A DNA stretch of 64,000 nucleotides from Mycobacterium kubicae. GTDB taxonomy: Bacteria > Actinomycetota > Actinomycetes > Mycobacteriales > Mycobacteriaceae. Location: the NCBI RefSeq assembly GCF_015689175.1, contig NZ_CP065047.1, forward strand, positions 992,001-1,056,000, written 5' to 3'. The translations under genes were made by a program, and so were the position numbers. Below the pieces are notes generated by a model that worked only from the letters and a program-made list of their open reading frames with translations, had not been told where the DNA came from and made no database searches. Positions 6,667 through 14,673 of the stretch are shown here, in pieces; the stretch's first letter is position 1, and the number at the start of each line of letters is the position of its first letter.

Positions 6667-8070
6667 ATGGGCCGACAACCAGGGAGCTTCGAAGTCATCT
6701 CCCCGCACACCGAGCAGCCCATCGCCGAGGTGACTGCCGCGACGCCAGACGACATCGACGCGGCCGTCACGGCCGCACGCGCGGCCTTCGATTCCTGGTC
6801 GGGTGTGGAGCCGTCCGAGCGCATCGCGACGGTGCGCCGACTTGCTGACAGCTACGACGAATGCCGAGCGAAGATGGCCGAAACCATCACGGCAGAGATC
6901 GGGGCTCCGATCACGTTCGCCCACCGGGCGCAGGTCGGGCTGCCGGCGATGCTGATGCGGGCGTTCTGCGACCTGGCCGAGCGGCATCCGTGGCAGGAGA
7001 CCCGGCGGGGATTCTTCGGCGCCGAAGTGCAGGTGCACAAGGAGCCGGTGGGCGTGGTCGCCGCCGTCGTGCCGTGGAACATGCCGCAGTTCCTGACCAT
7101 CGGCAAACTCGTGCCCGCGCTGCTGGCCGGTTGCACCGTGGTGATCAAGCCGGCGCCGGAATCAACCCTGGACGCACTGCTATTGACTGAGCTGATCGAA
7201 CGGCTCGACCTGCCGACCGGCGTGGTGAGCGTGCTGCCCGGAGACGGCGCAGTCGGTGAGCTGTTGGTCAAACACCCAGGCGTGGACAAGGTTTCATTTA
7301 CCGGATCCACTGCGGCGGGCCGGGCCGTGGCGGCGGCGTGCGCGACCAATCTGACGCGGGTGAGCCTCGAACTGGGCGGCAAATCGGCGGCCATCGTCCT
7401 CGACGACGCCGAGCCGCAGCGGGTCGCGGCGGGGGTGCGATCGGCCAGCCTGTCCAACAGCGGCCAGATCTGCAATGCGCTGACTCGAGTCCTGGTGCCG
7501 CAGCGACGCCATGACGAGTACGTCGATGCTCTCGCCGCCGAGATGACGCGCCTGCGGGTGGGTGATCCGAGCGATCCGCAAACGCAGCTCGGGCCGCTGG
7601 TTTCCCAGCGTCAGCAGCGCCGCGTTCGCGACTACATCCGGATCGGGCAGGACGAAGGCGCGCAACTGGTCATCGGCGGTGCCGACATGCCCGACGGCCT
7701 GGAATCCGGCTGGTACGTGCGACCCACCCTGTTCGCCCATGCCGACAACGCGATGCGCATTGCGCGGGAAGAGATTTTCGGGCCGGTCGTCACCGTCATT
7801 CCCTATGACGACGAGAACGAGGCGGTGGCAATGGCGAACGACTCCGACTACGGGCTGGCAGGGGCGGTCTGGACCGGCGACACCGAACGGGCACTAGGCA
7901 TCGCCCGGCGCGTGCGCAGTGGCACGTTCGGGGTCAATCAGGGATACACGATGGACCCGTTCGCGCCGTTCGGCGGTGTCAAAGGTAGCGGCTACGGCCG
8001 CGAACTGGGGCCCGAAGGATTAGACGGCTACCTGGACACCAAATCGGTCGCCGTCGCACCCGCGGGCTAG
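6667..8070 (+). CDS. NAD(P)-dependent aldehyde dehydrogenase (467 aa)
   Basis: Complete ALDH: oxyanion Asn138 (PWNMPQF), NAD-binding FTGSTAAGR, catalytic base Glu235 (LELGGKS) and nucleophile Cys269 (NSGQICN). It oxidises an aldehyde to the acid; the substrate is unknown but is probably an intermediate of the Rieske pathway, given the shared upstream element. Start ATG 6667 has GGGAGG at 6-base spacing. The stop overlaps the convergent menJ stop (GCTAGC), leaving no intergenic terminator space. Confidence 0.95.
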   Translation: MGRQPGSFEVISPHTEQPIAEVTAATPDDIDAAVTAARAAFDSWSGVEPSERIATVRRLADSYDECRAKMAETITAEIGAPITFAHRAQVGLPAMLMRAFCDLAERHPWQETRRGFFGAEVQVHKEPVGVVAAVVPWNMPQFLTIGKLVPALLAGCTVVIKPAPESTLDALLLTELIERLDLPTGVVSVLPGDGAVGELLVKHPGVDKVSFTGSTAAGRAVAAACATNLTRVSLELGGKSAAIVLDDAEPQRVAAGVRSASLSNSGQICNALTRVLVPQRRHDEYVDALAAEMTRLRVGDPSDPQTQLGPLVSQRQQRRVRDYIRIGQDEGAQLVIGGADMPDGLESGWYVRPTLFAHADNAMRIAREEIFGPVVTVIPYDDENEAVAMANDSDYGLAGAVWTGDTERALGIARRVRSGTFGVNQGYTMDPFAPFGGVKGSGYGRELGPEGLDGYLDTKSVAVAPAG

Positions 8071-9296
8071 CTGAACGGCGGTCGGCGATCGATCAGCCGC
8101 GACATCCGGCCCCCGCCGCGCCAGGCGCGCGCCACCCAGTCGGCGTCGTCGTCGGTGACCAGATTGGCCATCACGCGCACGGCGATGTTCATCAGCCGGG
8201 TCGACCGCATCGCCACCGGTCCGGTAGTGGGCAGGAACCGCTGGAAGGTGAGCAACAACGCCAGGCGGCGCGCGACGGAAAAGCCGCGGCCGTAATGGTC
8301 GGCCAGCAGCGCCGGCCACACCCGCGAGAAATCACCGTGGTCGAGCAGTTCGGCGGCCAGCCGTCCGGTTTCCAGTCCGTAGTCGATGCCTTCACCGTTG
8401 AGCGGGTTGACGCACGCCGCGGCGTCCCCGATCAGCATCCAATTCGGCCCGGCCACACCCGAAACCGCGCCGCCCATCGGCAGCAACGCCGACGACACCG
8501 CGCGGGGTTGGCCGGCAAAGCCCCACTCCTCCCGGCGCAGGTCGGTGTAGTAGGAGATCAGCGGCCGCAACGCCAGGTCGGCCGGACGTTTGGTGGTCGA
8601 CAGCGCGCCGACGCCGATGTTCACCTCGCCGTTGCCCAGCGGGAAGATCCAGCCGTAGCCCGGCAGCACTTTGTCCTTGGAGCCGTCGGGTCCACGCAAC
8701 TCCAGGTGTGAGGTCAGCCACGGGTCGTCCCCGCGTGCGGTGGCCAGATACCCGCGCGCGGCGACGCCGTACACCGTCTCCTGATGCCACCGCCGGCCCA
8801 GCTTGCGGCCCAGCGTGGAGCGCGCGCCGTCGGCCACGATCAGCTGGCGGCAGGCCACCTCGCTGCGGTCGGCCAACGTCACCGCGGTGACCCGCCTGGA
8901 CGAATCATGATGCACGCCGACCACTTTCACCCCAAGCAACATCCGGGCACCGGCGTCCTCGGCGACTTTACGGATCCGGTCGTCGAGTTCGAGGCGGGCC
9001 ACGGCGCTGCTGTAGGCGGGGAATGACGGGCCCGGCCACTCCACCTGCACCTCGCCGCCGAAGCCGCTCATGCGCAAGCCTTGATGCCGGATGCGCCCGG
9101 CCAGCCACTCGCCCAGCCCCAACTGCTCCATTTCCGCGACGGCGCGCGGTGTGAGCCCGTCGCCGCAGGCTTTGTCCCGGGGGAAGCTGGCGGAGTCGAT
9201 GACCAGCACGTCGCGGCCGGCACGGGCGGCCCAGGCGGCCGCCGCCGACCCGGCCGGTCCGCCGCCAACGACTACCACGTCCGCTCTGGTGTCCAC
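8067..9296 (-). CDS. menJ: Geranylgeranyl-reductase-family flavoprotein, menaquinone side-chain reductase MenJ
   Basis: FAD oxidoreductase with N-terminal GGGPAGSAAAAWAARAGR and the second FAD motif GDAAACVNPLNGEGIDYG. It matches my recollection of M. tuberculosis Rv0561c (MenJ), which saturates the beta-isoprene unit of menaquinone-9, in length (409 vs about 408 aa) and sequence. The start is the GTG at 9296, the first start codon before the FAD motif that leaves the opposite gene intact. A -10-like CATACT on the minus strand ends seven bases upstream, so the message is probably leaderless. Divergent from the polyprenyl synthase grcC1. Confidence 0.93.
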   Translation of the reverse strand: MDTRADVVVVGGGPAGSAAAAWAARAGRDVLVIDSASFPRDKACGDGLTPRAVAEMEQLGLGEWLAGRIRHQGLRMSGFGGEVQVEWPGPSFPAYSSAVARLELDDRIRKVAEDAGARMLLGVKVVGVHHDSSRRVTAVTLADRSEVACRQLIVADGARSTLGRKLGRRWHQETVYGVAARGYLATARGDDPWLTSHLELRGPDGSKDKVLPGYGWIFPLGNGEVNIGVGALSTTKRPADLALRPLISYYTDLRREEWGFAGQPRAVSSALLPMGGAVSGVAGPNWMLIGDAAACVNPLNGEGIDYGLETGRLAAELLDHGDFSRVWPALLADHYGRGFSVARRLALLLTFQRFLPTTGPVAMRSTRLMNIAVRVMANLVTDDDADWVARAWRGGGRMSRLIDRRPPFS

Positions 9297-9317
9297 GTTG
9301 ACCAGTATGTTGGTCGA
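9297..9317. promoter_or_regulatory. 21-bp divergent promoter between menJ and grcC1
   Basis: The whole intergenic space is 21 bp. On the plus strand TATGTT (9306-9311) lies six bases before the grcC1 ATG; on the minus strand CATACT (plus 9304-9309) lies seven bases before the menJ GTG. Both fit leaderless transcripts with overlapping -10 boxes. The boxes are flanked by an inverted repeat GACCA-N6-TGGTC (9300-9315), which could be a regulator site or chance. No ribosome binding site fits for either gene. Confidence 0.55.
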
Positions 9318-10325
9318 ATGAGCACTCCTGCGACGGTGGTGGCGGGCGTTGACTTCGGTGACGCGGAATTTGCTGCCACTGTGCGCCACGGCGTGACCCG
9401 CATCGAGCAGCTGATGGACGCCGAGTTGCGCGGTGCCGACGAGGTGATGACCGAGTCGCTGCTGCACCTTTTCCTGGCCGGGGGCAAGCGGTTCCGGCCG
9501 CTGTTCACCGTGCTGGCCGCCCAGACCGGACCCCACCCGGACGCCGACGAGGTGACCACCGCGGGGGCGGTGGTCGAGCTCATCCACCTGGCGACGCTCT
9601 ACCACGACGACGTGATGGACGAGGCGCAGGTGCGCCGCGGTGCGCCCAGCGCCAATGCGCGCTGGGGTAACAACGTGGCGATCCTGGCCGGCGACTACCT
9701 GCTGGCCACGGCGTCGCGGCTGGTGTCGCGGCTGGGGCCCGACGCGGTGCGCATCGTCGCCGACACCTTCGCTCAGCTGGTCACCGGTCAGATGCGCGAG
9801 ACCCGCGGTGCGCCCGAGGGCGCGGACCTCATCGAGCAGTACCTGAAAGTGGTCGACGAGAAGACGGGTTGTCTGATCGGCGCGGCCGGTCGATTCGGTG
9901 GCATGTTCTCCGGCGCCGACGACGAGCAGATCGAGCGGCTGGCTCGGTTGGGCGGCATCGTCGGGACCGCCTTCCAGATCGCCGACGACATCATCGACAT
10001 CGGCAGTGAGTCCGAGGAATCGGGCAAGCTGCCCGGCACCGATATCCGCGAAGGCGTGCGCACCTTGCCGATGCTGTATGCGCTGCGCGAAAGCGGTCCC
10101 GACGGGGAGCGGCTGCGCACCCTGCTGGCCGGGCCCGTGCATGACGACGCGCAAGTCGCGGAGGCGCTGGCGCTGTTGCGGGTGTCACCCGGAATGGACA
10201 AGGCCAAAGAGGTACTGGCTCAATACGCGGCCCAAGCGCGCCACGAGCTGGCGTTGTTGCCCGACGTGCCCGGCCGTAGGGCGCTGGCGGCGCTGGTCGA
10301 CTACACCGTCAGCCGGCACGGTTGA
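9318..10325 (+). CDS. grcC1: Polyprenyl diphosphate synthase GrcC1
   Basis: Trans-isoprenyl diphosphate synthase, 335 aa. First aspartate-rich motif LYHDDVMDE (Asp97, Asp98, Asp101) and second motif IADDIIDI bind Mg-diphosphate; GGKRFRP is the conserved allylic-substrate region. It condenses isopentenyl diphosphate onto an allylic primer to give a long-chain polyprenyl diphosphate, likely for quinone side chains, matching its pairing with menJ. Same length and order as I recall for Rv0562. The ATG at 9318 gives the family N-terminus; upstream codons in frame belong to menJ sequence. Confidence 0.93.
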   Translation: MSTPATVVAGVDFGDAEFAATVRHGVTRIEQLMDAELRGADEVMTESLLHLFLAGGKRFRPLFTVLAAQTGPHPDADEVTTAGAVVELIHLATLYHDDVMDEAQVRRGAPSANARWGNNVAILAGDYLLATASRLVSRLGPDAVRIVADTFAQLVTGQMRETRGAPEGADLIEQYLKVVDEKTGCLIGAAGRFGGMFSGADDEQIERLARLGGIVGTAFQIADDIIDIGSESEESGKLPGTDIREGVRTLPMLYALRESGPDGERLRTLLAGPVHDDAQVAEALALLRVSPGMDKAKEVLAQYAAQARHELALLPDVPGRRALAALVDYTVSRHG

Positions 10326-10404
10326 CCGCGGGAACCGCGGCGGTGCTTTCCTGCGTTGAATGGGCTGAAGACAAGCCCACGCGCTCGTAGGAGGACGCAC
10401 CCTG

Positions 10405-11268
10405 ATGACCTGGCATCCGCATGCCAACAGGCTCAAGACCTTCCTGTTGCTGGTCGGCATGTCCGCGATGATCGTGTTCGTCGGCGCGCTGTTCGGTAGG
10501 ACTGCGCTGCTGTTGGCGACGCTGTTCGCGGTCGGGATCAACGTCTACACGTACTACAACAGCGACAAACTGGCGCTGCGGGCGATGCACGCCGTGCCGG
10601 TCTCCGAAGTGCAGGCACCGGCGATGTACCGGATTGTGCGCGAGCTGGCGACCTCGGCGCACCAGCCGATGCCGCGCCTGTACATCAGCGACACCAGCGC
10701 GCCCAACGCGTTTGCCACCGGGCGCAACCCGCGCAATGCCGCGGTGTGCTGCACGACGGGGATCCTGCAGATCCTCAACGAGCGCGAGCTGCGCGCGGTG
10801 CTGGGACACGAGCTGTCGCACGTGTACAACCGCGACATCCTGATTTCTTGTGTGGCAGGCGCATTGGCTTCGGTGATCACCGCACTGGCCAATATGGCGA
10901 TGTTCTTCGGTGCGTTCGGTGGCAACCGCGAGGAAGGCGTCAACCCCTTTGCGATGCTGCTGGTTTCGCTCTTAGGCCCGATCGCCGCGACGGTGGTGAA
11001 GTTGGCGGTGTCGCGGTCGCGGGAGTACCAGGCCGACGAGTCCGGTGCCGTGCTGACCGGTGACCCGCTGGCGCTGGCGTCGGCGCTGCGCAAGATCTCC
11101 GGTGGTGTGCAGTTGGCCCCGTTGCCGCCCGAGCCGCAGCTGGCCAGCCAGGCGCACCTGATGATTGCCAACCCTTTTCGCGCCGGTGAGCGGATCGGGT
11201 CGCTGTTTTCCACGCATCCCCCGATCGAGGACCGGATCCGCCGGCTGGAGCAAATGGCGCGGGGCTAA
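10405..11268 (+). CDS. htpX: HtpX-family membrane zinc metalloprotease
   Basis: 287 aa. Two hydrophobic segments at about residues 12-50, the zinc site HELSH at 135-139, two more hydrophobic segments, and the third ligand region SREYQADE (Glu). HtpX cleaves misfolded membrane proteins at the cytoplasmic face. GTAGGAGG lies upstream of the ATG at 10405 with 10-base spacing. Same position as M. tuberculosis Rv0563, after grcC1. The 79-base gap after grcC1 could hold its own promoter. Confidence 0.95.
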   Translation: MTWHPHANRLKTFLLLVGMSAMIVFVGALFGRTALLLATLFAVGINVYTYYNSDKLALRAMHAVPVSEVQAPAMYRIVRELATSAHQPMPRLYISDTSAPNAFATGRNPRNAAVCCTTGILQILNERELRAVLGHELSHVYNRDILISCVAGALASVITALANMAMFFGAFGGNREEGVNPFAMLLVSLLGPIAATVVKLAVSRSREYQADESGAVLTGDPLALASALRKISGGVQLAPLPPEPQLASQAHLMIANPFRAGERIGSLFSTHPPIEDRIRRLEQMARG

Positions 11269-11272
11269 CCCG

Positions 11273-11716
11273 TTACGGCGGCGCCATGGCGAAATCGGCG
11301 AAGTCGAACCCAGGTACCACGACGCAACTGACGAGCGTCGGCTCATCGCCGCAGCTTCGCGCGCGTTGCCAGTAACCGGGCGGAACCAGCAGTTGCGGCA
11401 GTTGCCCGTCGTCGAGGTCGGCGCCGATCAGATGCGTCGTGGACGCGGATTGATGCGGCCCCATGTCGATGAACAGTGGACTGCCGCAGTGGAAGAACCA
11501 CAACTCCGCGCTGCACACGCTGTGCCAGGCGCACTGCTGGCCGGGCAGCAACAGGAACAGAATTGCGGTGCCGGCACTGCGCGCGCCGGCATATCGGCTC
11601 GGCAGTGCCGATGGGTTGAGGACTAGTTCGCTGCGCCACGTTTCGCGAAACCAGCCGCCCTCCGGGTGGGGCGCCAACCGCAACCGACGGGCCCAGTGGG
11701 GCAGTTCGGTCACCAC
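11273..11716 (-). CDS. Cupin-fold protein (cupin_5/DUF985 type, 147 aa)
   Basis: Starts with the family hallmark HPEGGWFRET, followed by GTAILFLLLPGQ, WH and the ligand-like HxHD-poor barrel strands typical of the DUF985 cupins (YML079w-like). Function of these proteins is not established. Start GTG at 11716 (a second GTG follows immediately). It lies 94 bases downstream of the SulP gene on the same strand and ends four bases from the convergent htpX stop. I recall no homologue at this position in M. tuberculosis. Confidence 0.85.
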   Translation of the reverse strand: MVTELPHWARRLRLAPHPEGGWFRETWRSELVLNPSALPSRYAGARSAGTAILFLLLPGQQCAWHSVCSAELWFFHCGSPLFIDMGPHQSASTTHLIGADLDDGQLPQLLVPPGYWQRARSCGDEPTLVSCVVVPGFDFADFAMAPP

Positions 11717-11810
11717 GCTTGGTGTTTCGTCACCATGTGGTTGACGCTAAGTGGCGCTGGGTAATTCGGCTAGCCGCCCGACGCCACCGTTGGGCCAGAC
11801 GGCGCAGGGT

Positions 11811-13340
11811 TTAGGCTGCGGCCTCGGGGCTGGTGGGCTCGACCAGCTCCAGCAGGTGCCGGCGCGATGAGTGCCCTCGCTCGAGCACGCCGTCGACCGT
11901 GACCTTCCCGCCGTTGGCGTGGTGCTGCTGCTGCCAGTCGGTAATCGCCTGGTGCGCAGCATGATCGAGGTAACTAACCGCGATGTGCAGGGTCACCGTC
12001 GTGCGCTCCGGGATGGAGGTCAGCACTCGCGTCAGCCGGGGCAGCGACAGGAACGTGCAGGCGCCTTCGATCACTACGCGCCACTCTTCCCCGATCGAGT
12101 GTGCCTCCACCTTGGCCCGCACCACTCGCCATCCGGTCATCGCGATGGCCAGGGCCAGTCCGATCATCACCCCGTGCAGCAGATTGAGGAACACGACGGC
12201 GACGATCGTCACCAGGTAGATGGCGAAATCTCCTGTCTTGACCGCGGTTTCGATGTGGGCCGGTTGTAACAGCTGGATCCCGATCACGATGAGCAGACCG
12301 GCCAGCGCAGCGCTGGGAATCTGTTCTATCAAGCCGGCGAAAGGCAGGGCGAACAGCAGCACCCAGAAGCCGTGCAGGATCGTCGATGCGCTGGTCTTGG
12401 CGCCCGCTTTGATGTTGGCCGAGCTGCGCACGATGACCCCGGCGATGGGCAGACCGCCGATGCCCCCGGACACGATGTTGGCCGCACCCTGGCCGATCAG
12501 CTCGCGGTCGAGGTCGGTGCGCGGGCCGTTGTGCATCCGGTCGGTCGCCACCGCGGTCAGCAGGCTCTGCACGCTGGTGATGAGGGTGACGGTGATGATC
12601 CCGACGACGACCGCGCCCCAGTTGCCGTGCGGCAGCGTCGGCAGCTGCAACGCGTCGATGACCGAGCCCTCGAGCTTGATCCGGGAAACGTGGAAGGGCA
12701 ACACGACCGACAGACCCGTCACCACCACGATGGCGACCAATGGGCCGGGGACGGCGGCCACCTTGGGCGGGACCCAACGCCACGCGACCATGATCGCGAT
12801 GACCAGCAGGCCCAGCAGTACGCCCGGCCGGTGCGCGTCAACGACCTGAGCGGGCAACTCGACGACGTTGTCCCAGGCTGAGCTGTTCGACTGCCCGCCG
12901 AGCAACACGTGCGTTTGTTGTAGTGCGATGGTGATGCCGATGCCGGCCAGCATCGCGTGCACCACCACCGGCGAAATGGCCAGCGCTGCCCGCGCCACGC
13001 GACTGAGCCCGAGCAGGACCTGCATCACGCCTGCCACCGCGGTGATGAAACACGTCAATCCCCAACCGAATTGGGCGATCAACTCGGCGACGACGACGGT
13101 CAGGCCGGCCGCGGGACCGCTGACCTGCAACGGTGATCCGCCGACGGCGCCGGCGACGATGCCGCCGACGATGGCGGCGATCAAGCCGGCCAGCACCGGC
13201 GCGTCCGAGGCGATGGCGATGCCCAGCGAAAGGGGCAGTGCGACCAGGAAAACCACCAGTGAGGCCGGCAGGTCATGACGAACGATCTCTTGCAATCGCT
13301 CACTGCGTGAGGCCGAATCGACTTGCTGCAACCGTTGCAT
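11811..13340 (-). CDS. SulP-family inorganic anion transporter with C-terminal STAS domain (509 aa)
   Basis: About 10-12 membrane segments from residue 25 (PASLVVFLVALPLSLGIAIA) to about 400, including the SulP signature region GLPIAGVIVRSSANIKAGAKT. A cytoplasmic STAS-like domain follows at about 410-500 (TVTLHIAVSYLDHAA). SulP proteins carry sulfate, bicarbonate or other anions; the substrate is not readable here. The ATG at 13340 gives the usual short N-terminal helix. The gene sits with the cupin between htpX and gpdA1, which I recall as neighbours in M. tuberculosis, so this pair looks inserted. The 252 bases upstream hold no gene. Confidence 0.9.
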   Translation of the reverse strand: MQRLQQVDSASRSERLQEIVRHDLPASLVVFLVALPLSLGIAIASDAPVLAGLIAAIVGGIVAGAVGGSPLQVSGPAAGLTVVVAELIAQFGWGLTCFITAVAGVMQVLLGLSRVARAALAISPVVVHAMLAGIGITIALQQTHVLLGGQSNSSAWDNVVELPAQVVDAHRPGVLLGLLVIAIMVAWRWVPPKVAAVPGPLVAIVVVTGLSVVLPFHVSRIKLEGSVIDALQLPTLPHGNWGAVVVGIITVTLITSVQSLLTAVATDRMHNGPRTDLDRELIGQGAANIVSGGIGGLPIAGVIVRSSANIKAGAKTSASTILHGFWVLLFALPFAGLIEQIPSAALAGLLIVIGIQLLQPAHIETAVKTGDFAIYLVTIVAVVFLNLLHGVMIGLALAIAMTGWRVVRAKVEAHSIGEEWRVVIEGACTFLSLPRLTRVLTSIPERTTVTLHIAVSYLDHAAHQAITDWQQQHHANGGKVTVDGVLERGHSSRRHLLELVEPTSPEAAA

Positions 13341-13592
13341 CGGAGGCTCCCTCGTTGGGTCTCAGCGGGGGACAATCCGATATCCCGCCCCGTTCACACA
13401 TTGTGACTTTGTCGTAACCGACTGATGGACAAGCGAATCCGCTAACCCCCGAACCCCGACGTTACGGGCGCACACGCCTGACGACTGCGTATGACGGTAT
13501 TTGCGCGGCCACCGCGGGGCAACCTGACGCGCCAGGTGCATAGCGAAGACAAATGTTCAATGTGCTATCGAATTCGGCGCGAGACTTGGAGA

Positions 13593-14618
13593 CTAGAAAC
13601 CCGATCCGTGTACCTCGTGTCCTGGGGTTTCCGCGATCAGGCCGCTGTATGCCTGCTCGACGGTGGAGCCGTGATTGATGACCGCATCGACTTCGCGGGC
13701 GATCGGCATGTTCAACCCGAATTCGTTGGCGAATTCCATGATGACGCTGGCCGCCTTCACACCTTCGGCGACTTGGTTCATCGAGGCGATGATCTCGTCG
13801 ATGGGTTTGCCGGCACCGAGTTGTTCACCGACGTGGCGGTTGCGGCTGCGCTGGCTGGTACACGTCACGATCAGGTCACCCAGGCCGGCCAGGCCGGGGA
13901 AGGTTTCGCTCTTGCCGCCCACGGCCACACCCAGCTTCGTCATCTCGCGCAATGCGCGAGCGATCACCAGCGCGCGGGTGTTCTCGCCGATGCCCAGCGA
14001 GTAGCCCATCCCCACCGCGATCGCGAAGACATTCTTCAGCGCACCGGCCATCTCCACGCCGCACACGTCGTCGGTGGTGTAGACGCGGAAGCGTCGGGTG
14101 CGAAACAGCGTGGCGAGCCGAGTGGACAGGTGCTGGTCGGGCATGGCCAGCACCGCCGCGGCGGCATAGCCCTCGGCCACCTCGCGGGCGATGTTGGGAC
14201 CGGCCAGGATGCCTGCCGGATGGCCGGGCAGAATCTCCTCGATGATCTGCGACATCCGCATGTTGGTGCCCTGCTCGAGCCCCTTGACCAGGGACACCAC
14301 CGGCACCCAGGGCCGCAGTTCTCTGCTCAGCTCGGTCAGCACGCCCCGGAAGCCGTGGGACGGGACACCCATGACCACCACGTCGGCGCTGTTGGCGGCC
14401 TCGGTGAAGTCGGTGGTGGCGCGCAGCGTCTCGCTCAGGACGACGTCGTTGCCCAGGTAGCGGCTGTTGCGGTGGTTTTCGTTGATGTCCCTGGCGGTGT
14501 CTTCCGAGCGCACCCACTGCAGCGTCGGTCCCCGGCGGGCGCAGATGGACGCCACGGTGGTTCCCCAGGAACCGCCACCTAGGACAACGACGTTCGGTTC
14601 GCGCTTCTCGGCTGCCAT
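13593..14618 (-). CDS. gpdA1: Glycerol-3-phosphate dehydrogenase [NAD(P)+]
   Basis: 341 aa with N-terminal Rossmann motif VLGGGSWGTT, the substrate loop VSLVKGLEQGTNMRMS and the GpsA signature region AGALKNVFAIAVG with catalytic Lys. It reduces dihydroxyacetone phosphate to sn-glycerol-3-phosphate for phospholipid synthesis. Matches Rv0564c in position. The ATG at 14618 is preferred: TAATCT lies seven bases upstream, consistent with leaderless transcription; an in-frame ATG at 14624 is the alternative. It follows the monooxygenase gene on the same strand after about 55 bases. Confidence 0.94.
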   Translation of the reverse strand: MAAEKREPNVVVLGGGSWGTTVASICARRGPTLQWVRSEDTARDINENHRNSRYLGNDVVLSETLRATTDFTEAANSADVVVMGVPSHGFRGVLTELSRELRPWVPVVSLVKGLEQGTNMRMSQIIEEILPGHPAGILAGPNIAREVAEGYAAAAVLAMPDQHLSTRLATLFRTRRFRVYTTDDVCGVEMAGALKNVFAIAVGMGYSLGIGENTRALVIARALREMTKLGVAVGGKSETFPGLAGLGDLIVTCTSQRSRNRHVGEQLGAGKPIDEIIASMNQVAEGVKAASVIMEFANEFGLNMPIAREVDAVINHGSTVEQAYSGLIAETPGHEVHGSGF

Positions 14619-14673
14619 GAGCATTAGATTATGGCCGTCGCGGGTCGTTTAGTAGGTGTTTGACGCGGCGACA

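Noticed and set aside
9297..10154. N-terminal extension of MenJ to 695 aa
   Set aside because: It is antisense to grcC1; the FAD motif begins right after the GTG at 9296.
13394..13406. Palindrome TCACA-CAT-TGTGA upstream of the SulP gene, resembling a CRP site
   Set aside because: Half-sites are in the reverse order and the spacer is three bases, unlike the TGTGA-N6-TCACA site of mycobacterial CRP; chance is likely.
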